24,343 nt of DNA from positions 1 to 24,343 of the forward strand of contig JAEWMZ010000379.1 of assembly GCA_023392995.1 (NCBI GenBank), written 5' to 3'. Position 1 is the stretch's first letter, and every line of letters starts with the position of its first letter. A model generated the notes under the pieces. The model ran no database searches. It saw only the letters and a program-made list of their open reading frames with translations, and was not told the DNA's origin. A program made the translations under genes and the position numbers. Positions 14,853 to 22,681 of this stretch are shown piece by piece. Origin of the DNA: Bacillota bacterium. GTDB taxonomy: Bacteria > Bacillota > Clostridia > Lachnospirales > Lachnospiraceae.

Positions 14853-16472
14853 TCACGTTGTAAGCATTTCTTCATCAGCAATAGCCTGATATTGTACATT
14901 ATTCCTGCCGCTGCTTTTCGCTTGATATAAAAGCATATCTGCTTTATTAATCAATACATGGGATATCTCTCCGTTATATTCTACAACACCAATGCTTAGA
15001 GTTACCTGTCGGTGAGCAAGGGAAAAATCATATCCCTGTACACTTCTTCTAATCTCCTCCGCGATCACTGCTGCTTCTTGCAACCCTGTATCCGGAAGAA
15101 CTACAATAAATTCTTCTCCGCCATATCTTCCTATGTAACCTCTGCTCCTGACATTTTCTCTGATCAGCTCCGCCACTTTAACTAAGACCCGATCACCCGA
15201 CTGATGCCCAAAGGTATCATTTACCAACTTAAAATGATCTATATCCAGCATCATAATGCATAGCTGTTCCCCCGTTATCTGGATACTCTTTAACTTTTCC
15301 TCCAAAAGCTCGTTCATATACTGATGGTTAAATAAATCCGTCAACCCGTCCTTGATGGATTTATTAATTAATACTTCATTCATCAGCCTCAGTTCATGAT
15401 TCAGCTTCACCATTTCTTCATTGATTTGCCGATTCTTTATTACTTCTTCTTGCAACCACTTCGTTATTCGAATATCCTCACCGATAACTAAATGTCCTTG
15501 CAATATCTGACCCTTTGCTCGTATGGGCACTAGCGTCAGATGAAAGGGTACGGGTATTCCATAGCTTGAAAACACCTCGATTTCCTTGAAGCTGACCTGC
15601 TGATATAGTACATCACTCCTTTTTATGACATCACAAAATTCCTGTTCCTTAATAAGCTCGGTGATATGTATTCCCTTGATCTCGGTCTGAGAATAGTGCA
15701 ATAAGTTCTCTATATATTGATTTGTTTTAATAATGTACCCTTCCGGATTAATTAATATTGTGAGTCCCGTTAGCTCATCGAATAACTTATTCGTAACCAC
15801 CGCATCAGAGATAGACATAAATTGATAGTTCATAATAGCATAATCTACCCCTAGCAGCATGATAACAGTAATGATTTGTCCCATAGAAGGAAGCTGTGCC
15901 ACCCCAAAGTAGGGCAGAACATTATCAAGGAATAGAACGATAGAAAAAGGAATCAGGCTGCTCATTACTATAATATTTGCTTGTTTCCTGCGGAGCTTAT
16001 TCTTTGACCGAAGTCCCCAGCGATAAAGCAATACCATACTGATTGCTAGATAGGAGAAATTATATATAAAGTTACCGGTATAAAATATAGTTTCTATGAC
16101 AGGGCTCGTTTTAATATCTGGCCCGAACAGAAAAAGCACCATAAAAAGAAAAATTGGAGCAGGAATTAAGACCAGAAGCTTAATAACCCAATACTTGACC
16201 AGTTTATTATCCGTAAGAATCAGAACAAAGTATAATACAAGTGCCTCAAAACTGCACCAACCAAAGGCACCTACTTTGTTCCAAAGAGCATATTCATATT
16301 TATCCTGTGCCAGATAAAGAAATCCACTGGCAAAGGACCAAATCATCATACTTAGGTTTAAGCATAAGAAAAGCTGGAATACATGAGACTTCCTGTCTTT
16401 TCGAATGGCCTTCAACCCAACCTGCAGATATAAAAATACTGCTAAAAATGACAATACGGATAAATAAATCAT
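14853..16472 (-). CDS. 7TM-PAS-GGDEF diguanylate cyclase
   Basis: Predicted membrane diguanylate cyclase, making c-di-GMP from two GTP. The first 220 or so residues form seven or more hydrophobic spans resembling the HisKA_7TM sensor module often found ahead of kinases or cyclases. A PAS-like domain follows (about 230-340), then a coiled coil (about 340-370) and the cyclase domain (about 372-535). The active-site motif is GGEEF (451-455), a functional variant. The four residues where the RxxD inhibitory site would sit read RSRG, so product inhibition is probably absent. The C-terminal QAKSSGRNNV stretch is typical. The start has AGGAG about 11 nt upstream, rather far. It lies between two paralogous HD-GYP receptors on the same strand. 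The TGA stop abuts a palindromic element. The ligand is unknown. Confidence 0.87.
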   Translation of the reverse strand: MIYLSVLSFLAVFLYLQVGLKAIRKDRKSHVFQLFLCLNLSMMIWSFASGFLYLAQDKYEYALWNKVGAFGWCSFEALVLYFVLILTDNKLVKYWVIKLLVLIPAPIFLFMVLFLFGPDIKTSPVIETIFYTGNFIYNFSYLAISMVLLYRWGLRSKNKLRRKQANIIVMSSLIPFSIVLFLDNVLPYFGVAQLPSMGQIITVIMLLGVDYAIMNYQFMSISDAVVTNKLFDELTGLTILINPEGYIIKTNQYIENLLHYSQTEIKGIHITELIKEQEFCDVIKRSDVLYQQVSFKEIEVFSSYGIPVPFHLTLVPIRAKGQILQGHLVIGEDIRITKWLQEEVIKNRQINEEMVKLNHELRLMNEVLINKSIKDGLTDLFNHQYMNELLEEKLKSIQITGEQLCIMMLDIDHFKLVNDTFGHQSGDRVLVKVAELIRENVRSRGYIGRYGGEEFIVVLPDTGLQEAAVIAEEIRRSVQGYDFSLAHRQVTLSIGVVEYNGEISHVLINKADMLLYQAKSSGRNNVQYQAIADEEMLTT

Positions 16473-16611
16473 GACAGCTACAACTCCTGACTCCTAACTT
16501 CTTTATAGGACTTTTGATCTACTTTTTTACATAATATCAAAATATGACAAATAAAACAACTCCATCTTGTTAAAATTTTCAAAGTATTTCCTTTCGTCAA
16601 CTCTTATCTTT

Positions 16612-16764
16612 TTAGGCGATTACAAAACGATATAGTTAATGAAATTTTTCATACAATTGATGTAAATTCCTTGGCTACACGCTGATTCCGCGCAAGTTTC
16701 GCTCAGGAACCCACATCAATTGTATGAAAAATTGCCGCAGTTATGGAGTTTCACAATTGCCTAA
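16612..16764. mobile_element. Palindromic MITE-like element, copy 2
   Basis: A 153-bp element bounded by TTAGGC (16612-16617) and GCCTAA (16759-16764). The outer ends resemble those of copy 1: TAGGCGATTACAAAAC at left and GTTTCACAATTGCCTA at right. Perfect 21-nt inner arms lie at 16643-16663 and 16713-16733 around a 49-nt loop. The inner arms share almost no sequence with those of copy 1, yet are fully self-complementary. Loop starts read alike in the two copies (ATTCCTTGGCT here, ATTCCTTCGCT on the other strand of copy 1). TTATC occurs on both flanks (16604-16608, 16768-16772). The right end supplies the TAG stop of the upstream gene on the - strand. Confidence 0.75.
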
Positions 16765-19067
16765 CTTTTATCGCTCCTTATCATTTCAACGAAAGCCTTA
16801 GTTAATTCTGGATCATAATTGTGTCCGGCTTCCTCCATTAGCTCGGATAGTATCTGTTCCAGATGTTCGGGGGTATGCTCCTCTACCCTGGATAGTTTGT
16901 TATCATAGCCTTCGGCCAGAGCTATAATTCTGGCATTCAGGGGGATTTCAGACCCTTTCAGCCCTTTTGGGTAGCCGCTGCCATCCCATTTTTCATGATG
17001 GGCATATACGTCATCCGCCAGATCCAGCGTATGGTCAAATAACTTGAGAATTTTATAGCCAACTACAGTATGCTGCATCAGCTGCTGCCTTTCATTCTCC
17101 GTCAGATTTTCTTTATTTAATAATTCATTTTCTAAAACGATCTTCCCAATATCATGAAAAAGTCCGGCGTCCAGTAGCTTCTTTATCTCCGGCTGAGGTA
17201 AACCAAGTTTCTTTCCCATTCTTTCACAAAGCTTGGCAACCCGGTTAGAGTGGGTCTTAATATGCTCATTCTTCTCCTGTAAGGACTGGATAATCGTATT
17301 AATGGCATCATCTGCAAAGCTTTTACGCATGAAGATCTTATCCTGATACATCTCATTCTCCGCATTACCCATAACCTTTTCTATATCTTCGTAAGAACTG
17401 GTCTTTGTATCATAGCCAATGGCAATACTGCAGTTAATATTATTAACCTTTTGGTCAAGTAGGCTGCTCCTTATTCTTTCCACGATTTTTTTTACTTCCC
17501 GCCCTTCTGTATTGGGTAGAAGAACTATAAATTCATCTCCGCCAACACGGGCTACCGCATCCTCGCTTCTACAGGAACGCCTAAGTGCCTCTGCTACCTT
17601 CTTTAATAATATATCGCCTGAAGTATGTCCAAATACATCATTCACCATTTTTAACCCATTCACATCTGCAAATAAAATCGAGATCGGTAAACTAGCCTTC
17701 GTATCAAGCATTTTTAAGGTATCCTCGAAGCAACGGCGGTTCATTAGCCCAGTTAGCGTGTCATGACAGCTCAAATATTGTATTTGAGCCGTTCTCTCCT
17801 GGACATTTTCCTCCAGATTATTCACTAATTGATTCATTTTATCTGCCATTTGATTATACATATCAGAGATGGTTCCAATCTCATCATATCGCTTAATCTC
17901 AACCCGACTGGATAAATTACCGGAAGACAGCTGCTCCATCGCCGTAATAAGCTTCTTAATCGGCAAAATCATTCTGCCTGTGGTGATATAATATGCAAAG
18001 ATAGAAGCTAATAGGACAAGGATTATAATGAATACCGTATTACGTATATTGGAAACCACCCTATCCATGAATTTTTGACTGGAAGCAGCAGATACAATCC
18101 TCCAATCCAGACCCTCGATATGAAATTCACTGACTTCTATGTAATAGCTCTTATGATTGCCCTTATAAAAATAATGGCCTTCGTTTATCTCCCTATACTT
18201 ATCATAGGCATTTATCATTTCTGATGATCCCATCCCGGAAAGCGTATTTCTTTTCAGTGTTCCGTCCTCTAAGATTGTAAAGTTCTCAATCCCAAAGGAA
18301 TTTCCGATCAACTCCTCTGTATCTTTATCAATAATATAGGCATATCCTTCCGTTTCATTGACAATATTCTGCAGATACTGATTAATGCCGGTAAGTAACA
18401 TATGAGTTCCTAATACACCCTCCAGATTACCACTGTTGTCATAAATTGGCCATGAGGCAGAAATTGCAAGATCATTCATAACAAAATGCTTATAGATAGA
18501 GGAGTAGGTTGGTTCCCCCTTTTTCTTTGCGCTCAGATACCAATCACGGGTTCTCGGATCAAATGCTTCTGTACGCATAACCAGCTCATTCGCACTTAGG
18601 TCATCCTTGACTGAATAATACCAGGACTGTCCTTGGGTATCGGCATTATTTTTCAGAATTTCGAGCATCCCTTTTTCATTTCTTCTTGCCCCGTAATACT
18701 CACCATTCTCTGTTCCATAAGTAAAGCTGTAAATTTGACTTCCGCTGGTCTGCAATACACTTGCAAAGAATTTATTCCTTTCACTTTCCTTGGAAATATC
18801 AATGATGCCATAGGAAATTAGCTTTTGATTGATCTCATTGATCTGAAATGGCTCCTTTATCATATTCTCCATCTGCATACTTATTTTCTGGTTCATTTCA
18901 TAAGACATGATTTCAGTGGTTTCCTGTGCCAGTGCCATCCCATTGATATAATACATGATTGCAAATGTTATGGCAAAGCCCATGATAAAGAGCGAAAAAA
19001 TGATAATGATTCTGCTTCTAATAGATATGCTTGCTTTTGTTTCAGAATTCTTCTTGCGACTTAACAT
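16761..19067 (-). CDS. Membrane receptor with HAMP, GGDEF and HD-GYP domains
   Basis: c-di-GMP turnover receptor of 768 residues, a paralogue of the 904-residue protein at 11827-14541 but without the PAS domain. Order: TM1 (about 19-42); dCACHE-like extracellular sensor (about 45-335); TM2 (about 342-362); HAMP (about 362-415); short coiled coil; GGDEF (about 430-570); HD-GYP (about 600-765). Cyclase motif GGDEF (509-513) with I-site RSED (500-503). HD-GYP motifs: HDIGK (638-642), HT (666-667), HHE (690-692) and DGSGYP (695-700). The last metal-ligand position reads AEGYD, Glu for the usual Asp. Upstream AGGAGGGG lies more than 10 nt from the ATG. The TAG stop lies in the end of a palindromic element, suggesting the original C-terminus was trimmed or replaced. 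Net activity cannot be predicted. Confidence 0.88.
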   Translation of the reverse strand: MLSRKKNSETKASISIRSRIIIIFSLFIMGFAITFAIMYYINGMALAQETTEIMSYEMNQKISMQMENMIKEPFQINEINQKLISYGIIDISKESERNKFFASVLQTSGSQIYSFTYGTENGEYYGARRNEKGMLEILKNNADTQGQSWYYSVKDDLSANELVMRTEAFDPRTRDWYLSAKKKGEPTYSSIYKHFVMNDLAISASWPIYDNSGNLEGVLGTHMLLTGINQYLQNIVNETEGYAYIIDKDTEELIGNSFGIENFTILEDGTLKRNTLSGMGSSEMINAYDKYREINEGHYFYKGNHKSYYIEVSEFHIEGLDWRIVSAASSQKFMDRVVSNIRNTVFIIILVLLASIFAYYITTGRMILPIKKLITAMEQLSSGNLSSRVEIKRYDEIGTISDMYNQMADKMNQLVNNLEENVQERTAQIQYLSCHDTLTGLMNRRCFEDTLKMLDTKASLPISILFADVNGLKMVNDVFGHTSGDILLKKVAEALRRSCRSEDAVARVGGDEFIVLLPNTEGREVKKIVERIRSSLLDQKVNNINCSIAIGYDTKTSSYEDIEKVMGNAENEMYQDKIFMRKSFADDAINTIIQSLQEKNEHIKTHSNRVAKLCERMGKKLGLPQPEIKKLLDAGLFHDIGKIVLENELLNKENLTENERQQLMQHTVVGYKILKLFDHTLDLADDVYAHHEKWDGSGYPKGLKGSEIPLNARIIALAEGYDNKLSRVEEHTPEHLEQILSELMEEAGHNYDPELTKAFVEMIRSDKS

Positions 19068-19164
19068 AGGTACGTACGCCCCTCCTGAAGCTACGCCTGT
19101 CCTGTATTGAACAAAGCTATCTTAAATAAGACTTTGTGTTCCATTGACCACCCTTCATACTAAC

Positions 19165-21543
19165 TTACACGGTTTCTGAAATAAAATTGGTATGCAAAAG
19201 CAGCTCGATTGCCTTTTCCATTGATACGGGTTTACTAAATAAATAGCCTTGCATATAGTCACAATGATGTTCTGTCAAATATTGTTTCTGGCTTTCATAT
19301 TCAACCCCTTCTGCCACAACCTCCTGTCCCAGCTTATGTGCCATGGAGATAATATCTCCAACAATTGCCTCTTTCCCATCCAGAGAGAGTAATTTATCGA
19401 TAAAATATTTATCAATTTTAAGACAATTGATATTCAGCTCTCTTTCCCTCGCCAAGGATGAATATCCTGTTCCAAAATCATCGATGGAAACCTTGATCCC
19501 CCGACCACTAACTTGATCCAGGATTCGATTGAGCTCGTCATAATCATTGGAAAATACTGTTTCCGTCAGCTCTATATTCAGATTGTTAGGATTCACGGCA
19601 GCCTCCTTAATATAGCCATCCAGTCCCTCTACAAAATCCTCCCGCAGCAGCTGCACCGCTGATACATTAAAGGAAAGTGTGATCCCGGTTAACCCCTGCT
19701 CTTCCAGCTGTTTCAAAAATCGAAGGGCTTGCCGTATAATTTTATTCCCCAGTGGTACAATAAGTCCTTCCTCTTCCGCAATGGGAATAAACACATTCGG
19801 GGATACTGCCCCGAGCCTATCACTGTAAAAACGTGCCAATGCTTCAAAACCATATATCTTATTCGTTCGAAGATCCACAATGGGCTGATATGCCAGAAAT
19901 AAATTAGAGTCCTGATCAGAAATTGATAGCTCGGTCAACTCCTCCTTGATTATTTCCTTATATAGAACACTTTTTTCCATCTCATGGCTGAAAAAGCAAT
20001 AATCCAGTGATTGACTTTTAATTGCATTCTCCGCAGCAATGGAAGCAAACTTCAGAATATTTTCTACGCTCATTGTCATATCAGTAATCTCCAAAATCCC
20101 CATATTGATTTGGAAATTACTAACAACTTGAATGTTTTGAGCCTTCTGAAGTATGTTTTCACACAAAGCAGATAAGTTGGCTGACTCCTGATAATCCTTT
20201 ACCAAGATTACAAAGCGATCCGTTGATATGTGAAACAGTTCATAATCCTCTTTGCAGATCTCCTTCAGCATATCTGCCATTGCCTGAATTAGCCTTTCCC
20301 CTTGATAATATCCATAGGTAAGATTGATCTTATTGAACTTACGTATATTTACTAATATCAGCGCTTTATTAACAGCATTAAAAGAACTGTTCTCCGCTTC
20401 CATTACAGTTTCAAAATAGCGCCGATTATATAAACCGGAAAGGCTGTTATGCTCATTCATATACTTTAATTTAAGCTCTTGTTCTTTTCTCATCGTGATA
20501 TCAATGATAATACCTTCCAGAGCCTGTACATTGCCATTTGAATCATAAACCGGGTGTCCCTGTTCATAGACCCACTTTATTTCACCGGAAGCGGTTCTGA
20601 TTTCATACTCTTCCCTTAGCTGAGATTTATCCCTCAGTACTTGAGAGCATTTTTCCCATATGTAATCCCTATAATGAGGAAGTATGATATCATTATAGGA
20701 AAGCTCATAGTTATCCAGAATACTTTCCGGCTGATAGCCGGTTAGATCAATGCATCCCCTGGAAACATAACGCATAGTCCACTCTCTGTCATAATTGCAG
20801 CGATATGCCATACCAGGGAGATTTTCCAAAAAATTAGACTTATTATTCTCACTTTGATAGAGTTCCTGCTGTATTTCCTTTTCCCGGTTGATATCTGTTG
20901 CCAGGCATAGATGATAGAAGTCAGAACTGCCTTCCAGCTTCAATCGGGATACCATCATATTGATCCAGGTTAAAGATCCATCGGGCTTAATATAACGTTT
21001 CTCCATTTCATAGGTATCGATTAAACCCTCTTGCAGCTGCTTGAATTTCCCTAAGTCTTTCTCCAGGTCTTCCGGATATGTCACATCCATCCAGCTTATC
21101 GATGCAAATTCCTCCCGGGTTCTCCCGGTAATTCTTTCAAACATTGGATTAATACTTGGCTCATTGGTGCCATCCAGCAAATAGTACTTGTCGTTATGAC
21201 CAATAGATATACCAATCGTTGCCTGCTCAAAAATAGCCCTAAAAAGCGTCTCATTCTCCTTCAGCTTTGCTTGTGAAGCATCCAGCTTCTCTTTCTCCTT
21301 TCGGAGCTCCCGTTTTTGGAAAACTGCTAAAAAGATAGCTGAATATGTGAAAAGAATACCTAACGCAATCATACCTGCCTGATCTGTTTTTACAATAGCA
21401 GCACATACCATTAGCAACAACACCAATCCCGCTATGTATAAGATACCGGGAGTATATTTCTTCTTCCTCTTACCGCCCTCCGAAAACCAGTTATTCATAT
21501 GTTGTAAAAATCTCCCCTGTGATTTTATTAAGCATTTTATCAT
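19165..21543 (-). CDS. PAS-PAS-degenerate GGDEF-EAL phosphodiesterase
   Basis: Predicted c-di-GMP phosphodiesterase of 792 residues. Two N-terminal membrane spans (about 33-51 and 55-75) precede a coiled coil, two PAS domains (about 95-225 and 235-352; the second fits PAC-type IIDITMRKEQE), a GGDEF domain (about 360-515) and a C-terminal EAL domain (about 530-785). The cyclase motif is degenerate (STDRF, 440-444), so that domain is probably regulatory. The EAL catalytic set is complete: EAL (567-569), Asn626 in FNVSA, ELTE (658-661), DDFGTGYSS (688-696), KIDK (709-712), EGVE (745-748) and QGYLFSKP (765-772). The ATG at 21543 has no visible ribosome site. Met16 (21498) has GGGGAG about 13 nt upstream, also imperfect, so the start is open. 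It is divergent from the ytaF-like gene. Confidence 0.87.
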   Translation of the reverse strand: MIKCLIKSQGRFLQHMNNWFSEGGKRKKKYTPGILYIAGLVLLLMVCAAIVKTDQAGMIALGILFTYSAIFLAVFQKRELRKEKEKLDASQAKLKENETLFRAIFEQATIGISIGHNDKYYLLDGTNEPSINPMFERITGRTREEFASISWMDVTYPEDLEKDLGKFKQLQEGLIDTYEMEKRYIKPDGSLTWINMMVSRLKLEGSSDFYHLCLATDINREKEIQQELYQSENNKSNFLENLPGMAYRCNYDREWTMRYVSRGCIDLTGYQPESILDNYELSYNDIILPHYRDYIWEKCSQVLRDKSQLREEYEIRTASGEIKWVYEQGHPVYDSNGNVQALEGIIIDITMRKEQELKLKYMNEHNSLSGLYNRRYFETVMEAENSSFNAVNKALILVNIRKFNKINLTYGYYQGERLIQAMADMLKEICKEDYELFHISTDRFVILVKDYQESANLSALCENILQKAQNIQVVSNFQINMGILEITDMTMSVENILKFASIAAENAIKSQSLDYCFFSHEMEKSVLYKEIIKEELTELSISDQDSNLFLAYQPIVDLRTNKIYGFEALARFYSDRLGAVSPNVFIPIAEEEGLIVPLGNKIIRQALRFLKQLEEQGLTGITLSFNVSAVQLLREDFVEGLDGYIKEAAVNPNNLNIELTETVFSNDYDELNRILDQVSGRGIKVSIDDFGTGYSSLARERELNINCLKIDKYFIDKLLSLDGKEAIVGDIISMAHKLGQEVVAEGVEYESQKQYLTEHHCDYMQGYLFSKPVSMEKAIELLLHTNFISETV

Positions 21544-21754
21544 TTGACATTATTTGGTTTTTTATGTCGAAATATGATGAATCATTCTATGTTTTATCTT
21601 ACCATTAATAGACATTCATCGTCAATCCTTTCCTCTTTGTATCCCATTGCCCAGATAAAGATACCGTTGAAATGACCCGTTATTCAGAAATCAGTAACTT
21701 AGTACATTCCTTTCTCATAGAATAATCACGATGATACATCTAAGGATATGCATT

Positions 21755-22402
21755 ATGAATTATTCAATCATAAGACTTATTGAGTCAGTCGTCTTTGTAA
21801 CTGCATTATCTACAGATGCATTGATTGCGAGTTTTGCCTACGGCAGCAATAAAATTAAAATTCCAATGATTTCAGTTCAAGTAATTTCCTTCCTTTGTAC
21901 CATCGTATTAGGAATCTCTCTTTTACTGGGTACATTCCTTAAAGCTTATATACCCGGCAGTGTACTGCATCTGGTTTCCTTTGGAATTTTATTTATTTTA
22001 GGCGTAATCAAGCTTCTGGATAATCTGATAAAAACTGCCATTGATAAACATACTACCATTAACAAGCAAATTAAATTTAGTATGCTTAATCTTAACTTCA
22101 TATTAAACATCTATGCAAATCCCAACGAGGCAGATGTTGATCATTCAAAAATTCTCTCACCAAGAGAGGCCTTATCCCTCGCCATTGCATTATCCATCGA
22201 TAGTCTGGTAGCCGGTGTGGGCGCTGCACTTGCGAATGTAAGCATACCCGCTGTTATCCTAACTTCCCTCATCATGAGTACGCTGGCAGTAAAGACAGGA
22301 GAGTTATTAGGGCATACTATAAGTGACAAAATCCCTTTTGGCTTATCCTGGTTAAGCGGTGCCATACTGATTTCTCTCGCTTTTCTCAGATTAATTAAAT
22401 AA
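21755..22402 (+). CDS. ytaF: YtaF-type sporulation membrane protein, MntP-like
   Basis: Integral membrane protein of about 215 residues with about six hydrophobic spans in two related halves. Each half has an acidic signature: STDALIASFAYG near the N-terminus and SIDSLVAGVGAAL in the second half. This repeat is the mark of the MntP/YtaF family. MntP members export manganese; YtaF is linked to sporulation in Bacillus with unclear function. The central hydrophilic segment (about residues 90-135) separates the halves. The start at 21755 has AAGGA (21742-21746) 8 nt upstream. An in-frame ATG at 21731 has none, so the shorter form is chosen. The next gene on this strand is an NRAMP metal importer, which makes metal handling plausible but not shown. 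Confidence 0.8.
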   Translation: MNYSIIRLIESVVFVTALSTDALIASFAYGSNKIKIPMISVQVISFLCTIVLGISLLLGTFLKAYIPGSVLHLVSFGILFILGVIKLLDNLIKTAIDKHTTINKQIKFSMLNLNFILNIYANPNEADVDHSKILSPREALSLAIALSIDSLVAGVGAALANVSIPAVILTSLIMSTLAVKTGELLGHTISDKIPFGLSWLSGAILISLAFLRLIK

Positions 22403-22627
22403 CGCTAGGGTGTGTCTGAGAACTGCTTATACCGAGCTGAATGCTCCGCCTTAAACACTTCATAAAACAATAATAATTACTATTTACAAAGTCATGAATT
22501 TGGACTATATTAGTGAATGACAAAATAATATAATTTTGTATAAAACAAAAATATAGTAATTACGAAGCTCAAAATCTCTACGATTCTATCACTTTGTAAT
22601 TACCCTATTCAATGACGCAAGGAAAGG
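22403..22627. other. Gap between ytaF and the NRAMP gene
   Basis: The gap is AT-rich. It contains three alternating arms ACAAAAT (22520-22526), ATTTTGT (22533-22539) and ACAAAAAT (22545-22552), which could form two mutually exclusive weak hairpins. A shortened palindromic element follows at 22555-22606. No good terminator or promoter with both hexamers is evident. Confidence 0.4.
22555..22606. repeat. Shortened relative of the palindromic elements
   Basis: GTAATTACGAAGCTC (22556-22570) and the reverse complement of the right side (GGGTAATTACAAAG, 22592-22605) resemble the two different outer ends of the elements at 14699 and 16612. The 21-nt inner arms and the 48-nt loop are absent, leaving about 24 nt between the ends. 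It may be a deletion derivative or an ancestral short form. Confidence 0.5.
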
Positions 22628-22681
22628 ATGAAGCAGAGGATGATTTTATATCACATCTTTGCTAATGCATTTATTTTATGA
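22628..22681 (+). CDS. Possible 17-codon leader ORF coupled to the NRAMP gene
   Basis: An ATG at 22628 opens a frame encoding MKQRMILYHIFANAFIL, and its TGA (22679-22681) overlaps the NRAMP ATG (22678-22680) as ATGA. AAGGA (22619-22623) precedes it, whereas no ribosome binding site precedes the NRAMP ATG. The arrangement suggests that ribosomes finishing this short frame restart on the transporter. An internal ATG at 22640 gives 13 codons. Such a short frame can arise by chance, so this is tentative. Confidence 0.4.
   Translation: MKQRMILYHIFANAFIL

Noticed and set aside
14699..16764. Composite transposon formed by the two inverted palindromic elements around the cyclase gene
   Set aside because: The elements have no transposase, the gene between them fits the neighbourhood, and the flanking repeats of the two elements differ, which is more consistent with independent insertions.
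11827..21543. c-di-GMP riboswitch (GEMM) upstream of the cluster genes
   Set aside because: I looked in the gaps for the conserved GEMM core and saw nothing convincing. A covariance-model search would be decisive.
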